NCBI GenBank assembly: GCA_902702965.1
Contig: CACRXP010000001.1
Location: forward strand, 4,432,060 to 4,496,059
Direction of reading: 5' to 3'
DNA from: Spirometra erinaceieuropaei
Taxonomy: Eukaryota > Platyhelminthes > Cestoda > Diphyllobothriidea > Diphyllobothriidae
DNA length: 64,000 bases
The notes under the pieces are model-generated. The model worked only from the letters and a program-made list of their open reading frames with translations, was not told where the DNA came from and searched no databases. The translations under genes were made by a program, and so were the position numbers. Positions 36,399 through 46,670 of the stretch are shown here, one piece after another. Within the stretch, counting starts at the first letter, position 1, and each line of letters starts with the position of its first letter.

Positions 36399-37327
36399 TA
36401 CAGTAGTTGGGCTAAATCGTGAAATGCCAACCGAAATTCCGAAATGTGTCTTCGTTTTGAAAAGGGTAATAAAGTAGGATTGTAAAACTGATCAGCCTGC
36501 AGAATAATTCTATACTAATTTTGTTACCTAGAGATGCCGGCTTTCAAACGAGCTTATTTTCGGTTTCATATGAAAACCATGCTCAACAAAAATGACTACT
36601 TATTTATTATGCATTGTTCATATTGACTTTCAATGACCTTAAGTACTCAATTATATTTCATGGAAAATATACATAAAAATATTCATTCTAATGCTCCTTC
36701 GGTAGAAAATTACGTTCTTTTCCAATTTTATTTTCGAAGGAAGGGTATAATTCCGCTTTCGAAAACTTTTCCAATTCTCGAATAATTTTGAACCTGACCT
36801 GACTTGCCTTCAGGGTTTCAAAACTACAAAAGGTATATTTCCCGGTCCCGAGCAGACCATAGGGACTCATAAAATTTAGCAGTAGATTCGAGACTTATTT
36901 TAAAATTTACGAACCACCTTGGTAAATGCAGGGACATGACGATTTATGGACGGCATTTTCACGGTATTAAAAAATCTCACAATTTTAAATTTTTTTAAAA
37001 CTGAATTATACTATTCCCTCGAGAATAAAATTGGAAGAAAACGTAATTTGCTATCGAATGAGCCAAGGAATGAATATGTTGTGCCTGTTGCTCATGAAAT
37101 ATAATTTAACTTTTAAGGTCATCGAAAATCAACGCAAAAAATGCTAGCTACAGAAGTGGTCATTTTTTTCGAAATATCGTTTTTGCATGAAGCCGAAAAA
37201 ACGTTCGTTCGAAAACCGGCATCCTGGGGCAATTGAATCATTATAGAACTACTTAATCAATTTTTTCGAGACGAAAACGCATTTCGAAATTTTGGCTGAC
37301 ATTTCTTGAGTTAGCCCACCTACTGTA
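36399..37327. mobile_element. Foldback element FB-B, 929 bp
   Basis: It begins 41 bp after FB-F. The ends are tacagtagttgggcta and its counterpart tagcccacctactgta. The arms align end to end for about 390 bp; the right arm lacks about 30 bp present on the left after the first 90 bp. The centre holds the common cttgccttcagggtttcaaa. No coding capacity. Confidence 0.75.
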
Positions 37328-37499
37328 TGTGACCTAGGGATGGGAGTGTGCGTGTGGACAGAGAGGGCTGGGATTAATGATGTTTTCTACGATTTTCGCG
37401 GAGGCCGATGTGGTAGAATAGGCCCAGGCAATTCGTAAGAGTCCGACAACGCCAGTGCATAATGCAAGTATGTGTGTCGTTAGTACACAGGTCTGTGAA

Positions 37500-37900
37500 A
37501 GTCTGCTATGCCAGGATCTCCAAAGCCATGGCCCTCGCAGCCTGGTATGCGCTGGCAGTTCCCTGACACCTGGTTCCCTGCCGGTAGATGCGCTTGTGCT
37601 CCCGCTGGATATGCAGGTCGTGAGTATGGTCACCAAGTCATCTTTGTCCTTCTGACCCGTTGTGGTGCTGTTTTTGTTGGTTAAAATCATGTTCAAGTGT
37701 TTGTTGCGGACCAGAGGCGTGATGGTGCGTCTAGGTGAGGGTCCGGCCGTACCAGCCATCTGAGCCCTCCCTCACCCCTGGTCTTCTGGGCTATGTCTTG
37801 GCACGGGTGTAAGTAGGGAGGAGGGGAGAGGACCGTAGATGCTACACAAATTTACACCCACTACAAAATAACGCACGCGAAAGTCCATGTACCTGCTTTA
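37500..37900 (-). mobile_element. R element, minus-strand copy with alternative 3' end
   Basis: Reading on the minus strand: a pyrimidine-rich stretch, then gccaagacatagcccagaag, gcaccatcacgcctctggtc, and the 3' block atccagcgggagcacaagcg with aactgccagcgcatacca. The last two blocks pair it with the copy at 31090-31480. Confidence 0.6.
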
Positions 37901-39602
37901 CCTTACTGTCGTGTTGTCAGTAAGGAGAGAATGAAACTCTGGCTAATGAGATGAGGCGTGGCGATGGTATTAGTGGTGGCAATACATGTAAATAGAAAGG
38001 GGAGTGTATGCAATGATTACGTATTTATTATCCATTTGAGACGCGTTTGTCTGAAATTATTTACCGTGTTTTATTAGTTTTCGTTAAGAAATTTTATTCC
38101 GAAATCTTCCGTGCTGTCAAACAGTAGGTCATAAAATTGCTTAACTTCTGGACACTTATGATACTATTTTGGTTATTATTTCCGAAGCACGTTATGGAAT
38201 TTGTGCAAGCATGGAAAATCAGCGCATAAACCAAACAGGAATGAGGTAATTGAGTTAATGCACAAACTGGAAGTAAATCCTCTGGGATAAAATTTTTTTC
38301 CGATTGAGTTAGCTAGGCAAAAAGCTGGGTTAAAATTTTACTCCCTTTAAGCTCACTCCTGACAACTTTCATTTTCAAGCTGACATTCGTTTCTAAATTG
38401 ATCTGCTTTACTTACTTTTTGACCTAGGTTAGATGGAATTAAAAAATTCGTGCATGTGTGCAGCCGTAAATAGATTGTTTAGCTTCCCCAACAAGTGTAT
38501 TTTGAATTGAAATAGTGGTCGTTTTCAGCTGCACTTAGGAAAGGGTATAAATAAGGTTTTGGCAAGACCATAGTGTTCCTTTAGTTGAGAACCCGGCCTA
38601 TTTGACTAAATTGGCCTGCCAACTAAGAAAAGCCGATGGTAGAGTGTTTCGGGTTTTTAGTCGAACCCGAGTATTCTGTTTGATAGTAAAAGCAGCACCT
38701 TTTATTATCGAAGATGTGCTGGTTGTCCAAAATTTGCCTTCGTTTTCATCAGTCGCAATCGATAGGATAACGAGTTTATGACTTAAGCGGTATATTATTG
38801 GATTTAATAACGCTTAGTTACTTACTAACGCGTGTTTATGGCTCAGGTGCTTCAAAAGTCCAGGTTTGCATAGTGTTGGCTGACGACGACTAATAAAGCC
38901 AAAACTGTCGTTTTAAGTTCCTCCTTATGCTTACGTATATCTTGAGAAAAGACGGCCGTTCGAGAAGACGCAGATATGGCAAACCTAAAACTAAACCTCC
39001 AACATCTCCCCCTAAATTTCGGCTTCTATCGTGACGCTCGTTTGACGTCCGTCTGTCGATGTAACCTTTGAGTCCTCACGAGCTTTAGTGTCATTATCCC
39101 ACTCCCCACTACTCATTTCTTCTGATAGCAGCTTCTTGTAACCAGTTTAAATATTCGCAAGTACAACTCAGTTCTCTGATGGGCTTTCTCCTTTCAGTAG
39201 GTCACATCGGAATGTACCTATCTCCGATAATTAAGTATAATTTTATGCAGCGACAGAGAATGACAGGTGGCGAGGCATTGATGAACTTCGGTTCGATAAA
39301 ATGCTTATGACCCATCCGGTAGACCCCCAGTGGTGGATAAACTGCGTCAGGTGCGTCTGTGCGCATGTTTGTGTTTCTGGTCCCCGCTGCTGGTGGTCAG
39401 GGTTATGATTGGCTGAATGAAGGCACAATAAGCCCGAAACAGTACTATATCAAACTACCCGCATTCTCTGTCGTCCCTCCTTGCTGCTATTAGGACTTGG
39501 CCGACTTCGGCCTGGTAATTGGTTGCCTGTTCGTGACCTTTGCCACCCATACGGAGTTTGTTTGCTTCGTGAAGCCAATAGATCGGTGTGCTCCTTTTCC
39601 TG
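37901..39602. other. No recognised gene
   Basis: AT-rich with short frames; nothing recognised. Confidence 0.35.
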
Positions 39603-39745
39603 ATTGAATATATATATATATATATGCGGTAGAAAGACACTCATCGATAGCTTTACGATACACACTCGGCCTTTTGTGTCCTGGGCCTAATCTGGAGTCC
39701 CGCAGGCAGTCTCAGAGCAGTTAGCAGAAGGCAATTACTGAAAAC
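39603..39745 (-). mobile_element. SINE 3' domain with (TA)n tail
   Basis: The tail (TA)n is at 39606-39625. The SINE 3' domain follows on the minus strand (plus-strand cttttgtgtcctgggcctaa, then gcaggcagtctcagagcag), paralleling 10270-10345. Body and head are missing. Confidence 0.55.
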
Positions 39746-40847
39746 GACACTGAAGGATGGATGGTCACCCCACATACAGTAGGCGACTTACCTAATAAAC
39801 CCTGATGACGAAAATTAAGATGATCTTTCGGGGACTCCTGCAATGTAGTGCTATTTACGTAGTCACCCATCCCATTCAAAAACGTGCCTTTTTTCTGAAA
39901 TCAGTATTTTTTATTTATTTTATTAACCAGAATGTGCACAAATTTGAGCCCAACTCAAGGCTATCTTATAGTTGGGAAATTTAAGATGCTTCTAATAGTC
40001 TGTGACCATGCTTTTGCATCAGTATGAGTTTGTCTGCACGAAATCAGTAGCCCAAATCAGAAAAACAGCGACCAAAACAATTTGCCCGTTAAGAGATTGA
40101 CTTTTTGTTCTGCGAAATTCAGCTATAACAGGATGTAAACAGGTTCGTTGTTTCTATAAAAGTGGGCGCTATTTGAATTTGTAGATTTCAGAGGTGGAAA
40201 TGTATGCGATCTTGCGCCCAAAAAGCCGTACCAACGTCCAGATGCAGTTCTCTATTTATAACGGTCACAAATTTGCTAGGGTTAATGAATATTCCATAGG
40301 AAGCCATGAAAGATCCCACTATAAATGGCTATTTTAATCTTGGAGCATGAGGCAAGTTACTTTTGTGCCGTCTGGTTCTAATCGGCGGAATCAACGGCAA
40401 TTTTCACGGTTTTAGTCAACTGCATGACGAATAAAACGGAAACGAAAAAATTACCCCGAATTCACGGAAGTAGCCTTTGAAAAACATGAAAAAATTGCGA
40501 ATTTCGGTGAATGTCGTACTGAAAATCCGTGCAAAGAATACTACAGTTGCCTTTCCTCAATTTTGTGTACGCGTACGTCTCATGTGCCTCTAATAATTAA
40601 GTTTACGAATAGGACATAAATTTGTGCATTTTCGGCGTTTTCGTCTTTTTCCAAAAAATCCTTCTTCCTATAAGATAGTGCTATAAATATCTGTTTTTGG
40701 TCACCATTCAAATTCAGGTCCTTTATTCTTAGTTTGGTATTCTGGTCTTTGCTCTGGGACTGCTCTCCGGTTGGTAAGGGATTTCTCATTACTTTAGGTT
40801 GAATTCATGAGTTGACTCACTTGCAAAACGAGATTGCCAACAAAGAA
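39746..40847. other. No recognised gene
   Basis: Short frames only. A ccctgatgacgaaaatt string at 39799 resembles one end of the PLE hairpin but has no partner. Confidence 0.3.
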
Positions 40848-41128
40848 AAAAATACTGTGATGGCCATTTCTGACTTACTGGCCGTCACCAGACAGTCACA
40901 GTCGACTCCAGGTTTGTGATACTTGCGATTCAAACCCGACCCTCATGGCCAATAAACCGGATATTCTACTATTTGAAACACGGGCCTTTTTTACTGCCGG
41001 TTGCGAACAGAAATATTTATTATGTTGGGGTGGCGTTCACAGATAGAATTACGGAATCTTCTCGCCCCGCTATGTTTAATGGCTCGATCTATAGACCTTC
41101 AGCCAGTCGTATAGCGACTAGTAAAGTG
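40848..41128 (-). mobile_element. Permuted SINE, 3' domain upstream of head and body
   Basis: On the minus strand the order is 3' domain (41128 to 41026), then tRNA-like head (about 40965), then body (to about 40855). That is the reverse of a normal monomer, which runs head, body, 3' domain, tail. The same order recurs at 58355-58672 and 62260-62590. The copy is strongly diverged. Confidence 0.45.
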
Positions 41129-41289
41129 TACACTCTAGTTTCTTTTGTTTTTTACGGCTATCTCGTTCGTTGTTCGACTGTTGCGGGACTCTAGATCGTG
41201 ATCCAAAGCTCAAGGGGAGGCTTCTTAACTCCGTCGCTGGACATTCCTCCAACATAATTACCATTTCCATTTGCAACGGACAGGATGAA

Positions 41290-41645
41290 GGGCCTACACC
41301 TGAATTGGTAAAATGCTTGATTCGATGAACGTGGATATTTCGTTGGAATTCCAGGTGATGCAAACCTGAAGTCGACTATGGCCGGATGGTGACGGCTGAT
41401 AAGCCAGAAACGACCGTTCCTGTCTTTTGGCCTTCGTTAGTAATGCCGTTCTGCGTATGTATAGGTATGTTTCAAGTGCGTTCGCCGGTCTTCTTTCAGG
41501 AGCTCTCTGTCCCTTTGGGCTATGGCGCTCTATTAAGGGCCTCAACGACAGTTTCGACGCGATTAGTAGTATACGCAGGATATTATCGACAAAGACAAGA
41601 GAGCTGGTAACAGCCTTTTCTGACTTACTTGTCACCACCAGAAAG
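41290..41645. mobile_element. Two diverged SINE copies, converging
   Basis: 41290-41460 is a plus-strand head and body (ccggatggtgacggctgata, then agccagaaacgaccgttcc). 41490-41645 is minus-strand 3' domain and body (ggagctctctgtccctttgg, then gacaaagacaagagagctgg). Open frames across both are by-products of the repeat. Confidence 0.45.
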
Positions 41646-43084
41646 CTTAACACAAATCGACGTTCTTTCGTTTATCATGCGTTAGTGTCTAACACTAACA
41701 GTTTAGCCCGTTGACAAGCTTGGGGTACGTGAGCGTCCCCTGTACCTTTGGGCCTGATCAATATCATTCGAAGAAGACAAATAAGGACAGAAGATGGGTT
41801 TGCGAACGAAATTTTTATCATTCAAGTTTGGGCAATTTCCTCGTCTGCATCATCCGCATGTTGCAGTGTCTGGTGCTGCTTACATCTGTTCATTCAGGTT
41901 TGCCGCATGTTTCGTATTATAAACGTGCTCAATGCGTGAACACTGACCTGCATATTTGCTACTGCTGATCGATGACGTCTCGGAGGTCGACTGCTGGGGG
42001 CCTCGCGAGACCATTGTCGATTTGGCGACCGTCATACTTGCAACCAAGTCACCGTGGTTGTTGAACACTCCCTCGTGCAATCCGGCGGGCTGGTCGGTCG
42101 TTGGTACTCGCGCGAATTACCCTCGATCTGCTGGGCAGAGACCGCGCTGGTCACGTGTCATTCAAAACAGTGCGTTCCCCCCTTCTCCGCGGACGTCAGC
42201 TGCCTAATCTGCAGGACTTTATTGCTGATTCTGTTGGCCTTTTCCAAAATTATTTAAACTTCTTGCATATCTCCTGGTCGGTGAAATGCATGACTTTGGC
42301 TCGAGTGATCGTGCTAATCGAGGACAATTTTCGAGAACCAGTCTGGCTATCTTTTCATTTTTCAAAGGTGCATCTCTGCTTTTGCTGTTATATATAGCTA
42401 GAGGGAGACGGATTACTTAAAGGTCGATTGCATGCAGGTGCTAGTGAAGTCTTGCGACGAGGCGTTGACGCACTTCGCCAACGTACCTTTTGTAGCTATT
42501 TTTGCATGATACCTTGTAACTCACCGCTGAATGTTCTGTTACTGCTGCGGGTTTCGTGTCTCATGGCTTACTGTCAGATAGTAGATTCTGATTCAGGAAC
42601 CACACGAATCTCATACGGTTTCAGAATTCTTGTCATTGTCATAGCAGAGTTCTCCGTATAGGAAATCGCGTATCAGAATATCGGCTTTTCACAAGTCGAC
42701 CGTTCCATGTTCAGGCTCCTGAGGCATATACTACTTAAGGAAATAGAGTAACCGCTGGTGGCGGTTAGGGTGTGCAAGTATTTCTCCCACTTCTTTCTCC
42801 CAAAACCGTTGCCACAGTCTGCTCGAAACCGTTGGAGGAAGGTTGAATTCACTGCGACTGTGGCCAATGGGGTGATTACTTTTGAAGGTTTGAGGCATTT
42901 GTCTTATGGTAGAGCGATCTGCCCCTAGACAGACCTCGCGGTAGATGCTCCAAACTAACAGGGGGGACTAGCTCGGGTTTGACAAGTGTTATTGGCAGTG
43001 TGCTCGCATAACTAGTGCTAACATTGGAACTATAATGGCAGGGCCATGTACAGATCCACGCCACGCTAGTCCGAGCCCACGCCC

Positions 43085-43384
43085 TTGCATTCATGATATA
43101 AAATCCTGATCAGTGCACTCTGGGGAGCAGGAGGTGTGGTGGTACACTTAGGTGCGGGTTTACGTCTTAGCAGCCACCTGCGGCCTCTCCCACCTTTGGT
43201 CTTCTTGACCCTGTCATGACACGGGACTCGGATGGGGGGGGGGTTGGGGGTGGAAAGCATGCGATAGATACTGCACAAATCTAGTATTACTACAAAGGAA
43301 TTCACCCGGTAGTCGCCGTCCTCACTCTTATCCTGATGTGGAACGCACAGTGGACCTCATCGGTAACGACGGTCGAACTGTCAT
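43085..43384 (-). mobile_element. R element nested in PLE-1
   Basis: The 5' end (minus strand gacagttcgaccgtcg) is at 43384, immediately after an RT fragment. R blocks follow: gatgaggtccactgtgcg, the gggtcaagaagaccaaagg block and aagtgtaccaccacacctcc. The 3' part beyond 43085 fits neither of the other R 3' subfamilies. Confidence 0.65.
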
Positions 43385-43556
43385 GATGGAAGGGCGTAGT
43401 CTCTATCTTATTGTTAGTTATATTTGTAATTTGTGTGTCTAGGTAAGGAAACTGGTTGTAGACTTCGTTCTTCCACTTCAAATTGGAGGTCGTTAAAGAT
43501 TGAGGTAAACAGGGACTTGAAGGCTTTCTAATCGCTGCCCTCAACTTAAGAAACAT
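43385..43556 (-). pseudogene. PLE reverse transcriptase, C-terminal block (fragment)
   Basis: The frame contains NEVYNQFPYLDTQITN, matching in spacing the PLE-2 block EEENNNQLPFLDVNVTR. In PLE reverse transcriptases this LPFLDV-like block lies after the catalytic palm. The frame runs directly into the R element at 43384, so the downstream part of the domain is displaced. Confidence 0.55.
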
Positions 43557-43719
43557 ATGTCATTTATGCAAGCGGTCTAGAATTTCTGGAGATTCGGCCT
43601 GAATACCAGTTGCTTAAGCTGCTGCAGAATTGTTTTAACAGTCCATCCGGACGGAGGATCGCCCATCGACGGTATTCTTCCCTTGCTCAAAGTCCTAATT
43701 GTTAAGAGTGAGGACGTTT

Positions 43720-43992
43720 TTAAGGCAGCTCCGTTAGCATAGCGGTGTGCTCTTGCTTAAGTTGTTGCTCAAGTACATAATATTTTTCATGAAGAATTCC
43801 GTCAATAATAACGACAGCGAAGCCGGATGAAACGAAGATGAATGGAAATATCACGAAAAGCAACATACTCGCCTTCCCTGTTCCCACTTCTAAATGCCTA
43901 ATAGACGTCAGAAACTCTTCAGTTGACTTTATCGTCCGTCCACTGAGAGTCCTTGCAGAGGAAAAAAATTGGTGGTAGAACCGTTTGGTCAT
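43720..43992 (-). pseudogene. PLE reverse transcriptase palm fragment, catalytic residue lost
   Basis: The frame shows STEEFLTSIRHLEV, a hydrophobic stretch LLFVIFPFIFVSSGFAV, and IDGILHEKYYVLEQQLKQEH. This order (STEEFL..IR.LEV, then palm motif A with a following TSIP-like turn, then IDG.L.EKY) is the PLE RT palm. Motif A should carry an FDV-type aspartate; here the position reads FVI, so the metal-binding acidic residue is gone. Continuing on the strand, a gtcctcactctt stop-bearing region and a degraded motif B area (43600-43680) follow. Catalytically dead. Confidence 0.65.
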
Positions 43993-44108
43993 TTAGAATT
44001 TTGGAGTTCACAAAGAAGAAAACGGGACGTAGGGCCATCCCCGATTTCGCAATTCTGGGGGCCGTAAAAAGGAGCTATAGGGGAACCAGGGACATTTGAG
44101 TTCAGCGC

Positions 44109-44324
44109 CTACCTTGATCTCTCTGTTGCTTGTGTATTCCGCAAGCATCCTGATTGTCTGGCCCAGGAAGCCAAATAAGCCTTCTTGTCTATCAACAGGC
44201 TTTCTAGTCTCGTGCGGTACTCGGTTCTGCGTATGGTGATCGTCGAGCATCCCTTAACAGACGGCGTATCCTTCCTCTTCCGTATTCTCGGAAGCTCACG
44301 ATCTTCTGCTTGAGAAACTGGCAA
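44109..44324 (-). pseudogene. PLE reverse transcriptase N-terminal fragment
   Basis: The segment SVKGCSTITIRRTEYRTRLE followed by SLLIDKKAYL fits the fingers region of PLE RTs, where a (D)KG.ATV....YI.K...LL.D...Y pattern precedes the palm. It overlaps another frame further upstream (44204-44587) whose last part (FLKQKIVSFREYGRG) may be the continuation after a frameshift. Fragment only. Confidence 0.5.
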
Positions 44325-44994
44325 CTAATATTGTGAGGGAGGAATGAAGTCGATACTTGCTGCTCCGCGAAATTGTTGAACTTTTCCTTTGCCTTACGTT
44401 CCCAGAGCGAGGATTCGAAGGACAATATGAGGTCATCTGGCCAGTGAAAGTCGTCTACAGTACAGCATGCTAAAGATGTGCCGTAAGGTATGTTCGTAAA
44501 ACGAGAAATACCTCGGCACAAGAATGCCTGGATATGAGCATGCAAGCAATCATGATGGTAATCTGTCTGCAGTCTGTGGTCACACACAAGAGCGGAACGA
44601 TAGTTTCACCGTGAGAAAGGGGGTTGATCGACGAGGGTTAAGAACAGACGGTCAGACCGATGCTCGAAAGTTGGTTCTCGACTGGCACACTTAACCGAAC
44701 ACAAGACATGAATCAGTTCGGACAGGGCCAATAGGATTAGCGAACAATGTGTGAAATACTACCTCACTGACGAGCCCAGGAGATTGAAAGCACAACAACT
44801 AATCAGTCCGCCAAATGGCAAGGGGGGTGTTCAACACTCATACTTGCTTGGTTGCAAGTTCGACGGCTGCCAAAGTGAAAATGGTCACACGAGGCCACCA
44901 GTGCTCGCCCTTGGAGGCGTCATGGCTCAGCAAATAATAATCAGGTCAAAGGTTATGCGCTGAGAGCGTTTAAAATACGAGACGTGCGGTAATA

Positions 44995-45175
44995 CTGAAT
45001 AAACCAAGGCAAACAGGAACAGACACCCAAACACCCTGATGGTGAAAACGGGGAAATTTACCGAACTCTGACGCTGATTAAGCTCATTGTATGAACTCGC
45101 CCTCTCTTCTTATCTGCTTTCCTCGGAGGCTACAAACGCATTTATACATCTGGACATCGAATGTATGTGCATGCT
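44995..45175 (+). repeat. Degenerate PLE 3'-end fragment, plus strand
   Basis: This aligns with the 3' ends at 55097-55311 and, inverted, 60785-60930: ccctgatggtgaaaacgggg, then tgtatgaactcgccct, then tacatctggacatcgaatg. It abuts the left end of FB-C. It points away from PLE-1, whose 5' side lies to its left. Confidence 0.5.
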
Positions 45176-45179
45176 AATG

Positions 45180-46173
45180 AATAGCGAGTGTGCTTACTCA
45201 TGAAATGCTAGCCGAAAATCTGAAATGTGTTTCCGATTGGAAAAGATTTCTTAAGTAAGTTGGAGCATTAATTGGCGTGCGGTGTAATCCTATAATAATT
45301 CAGTTACCTCAGGATGCTGGCTTTTGAATCAACTTCTTTTCAACCGCCTGCAAAAACTAAACTTTGCAAAACATGATTATTTAAGTAATGTGGATTTTTT
45401 TCACTGCTTTTTGATGCTCACATAAATCCAAATATATTTCATAAAAAAACGTACATGAAAAGTTTATTCATTGACTTATTTGGTTAACATTTGTGTCTTT
45501 TTCAAATTTTTTTACCTGGGGGAAGGGTATAATTCGGTTTTAAAACATTTTCTTATTATGAAATTTTTTAAGACCGTGAGAGGCCCGTTCATAAAACATC
45601 GTGCCTCTGCATTTCCTAATGTTGCTTGTAAAGCTTACAATACGGATCGAATCCGCTGCCAAACTGCATGAACCCCACTTGGATTCCCTTTGGCAACGTA
45701 TAGAAATTTATGATTTTAAGTACAAAGAAAATGTACAGCTTGTAGTTAAGAAACAATGAATGCAAATGCATCGGCGGGTTGGGTTTAAAATTATTCGGAA
45801 ATAAAAGGTTTTTTTAAAACTGAATTATATCCTTTATTCAAGTAAAAAATATGAAGATGCAATTCTTAACTAAATGAGTAAGGAAATGAAAAATTTTATG
45901 CATGTTTTCTACGAAATATGCTTGCATTTATATGGGTACCGAAAATCAATGAGAAAAAATTCACATTACTTAAATCGTCATGTTTTGCAAAGTTACTTAT
46001 TGCATGCGGTCGAAAAACGTTTATTCAAAAGCCAGCATCCTGAGGTGACTAAATTATTATAGGATTTAACTGCACGCTAATTAATGTTACAACCGTACTT
46101 AAGAAATATTTTCGAGTCGAAAACACATTTCAGAATTTTGGTCAACATTTCATCAGTTAGCATATCTACTTTA
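45180..46173. mobile_element. Foldback element FB-C, about 990 bp
   Basis: The left end is aatagcgagtgtgcttactc; the right end is atttcatcagttagcatatc, tacttta. Arms pair through ttccgattggaaaagatttc with gaaatattttcgagtcgaaa, and cactgctttttgatgctca with the tgggtaccgaaaatcaatga block. The centre at about 45575-45790 includes aacatcgtgcctctgcattt, which is also present in FB-D. Confidence 0.7.
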
Positions 46174-46655
46174 TGTCAGTTATACATGAGTTATACGCGC
46201 GTATATCCTGCAGAAATTACCAATTTGTATTGGATGCACAGACGCCGACATTGCTAGTTTTGTCCTAAGGTAATTCGTGATCAGTATCTAAGGTAAGAAT
46301 GCTTCCTTGGAGCACGTGCTCTTTCCCCTTTTCTTCCAGGCATTGTTCAGTAGGTCATCTAACTCATGAACTGTCGTGGGCGGAATTTGAGCGAGATGTA
46401 TGTCATACAATTGGTGCTGTATTTGTGTTAATTGAAATGATTTGAGGGACAGAAAGCCATTTGCTGAAGGGGGATTTATTTAAAGTCAGTTTTGTTAAAG
46501 GTAAACAGGCCATATTTAGGCGAAGTTCGGCCTTTCTTGTTCTACTGATAATGTCCTACGCTACTGACAATTGCAGATCAAACTTCATGTTTGTGTTCAT
46601 TAGACTGTAAACGAAGATGAATATTAGCAGGAAAGGTACAAAATAAATCCCGTCC
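46145..46655 (-). repeat. Inverted counterpart of block 30225-30715
   Basis: It contains the FB-C right end, a spacer of about 170 bp, and an FB-like terminus (cagtaggtcatctaactcat at 46349) leading into a right-half sequence like that of FB-E. Order and spacing match the 30-kb copy on the opposite strand. Confidence 0.7.
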
Positions 46656-46670
46656 GTAAACGACAGTCTG

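Larger units (their letters stand above)
42240..44590 (-). mobile_element. Decayed Penelope-like element (PLE-1), interrupted by an R element
   Basis: Minus-strand fragments follow in PLE order: RT N-terminal part (44324-44109), RT palm (43992-43720), an RT C-terminal FLD-like block (43556-43385), an R insertion (43384-43085), and a strongly eroded endonuclease-proximal part (about 42900-42240). The last aligns at DNA level with PLE-2: aacttcgcgaggt-type matches are few, but gtcagatagtagattctgat and ccacacgaatctcatacgg parallel 61690-61740. Many stops and shifts; not functional. Confidence 0.65.

Noticed and set aside
37334..37759. 141-codon frame on the minus strand
   Set aside because: It overlaps an R element and continues into FB-B flank; no independent family signature.
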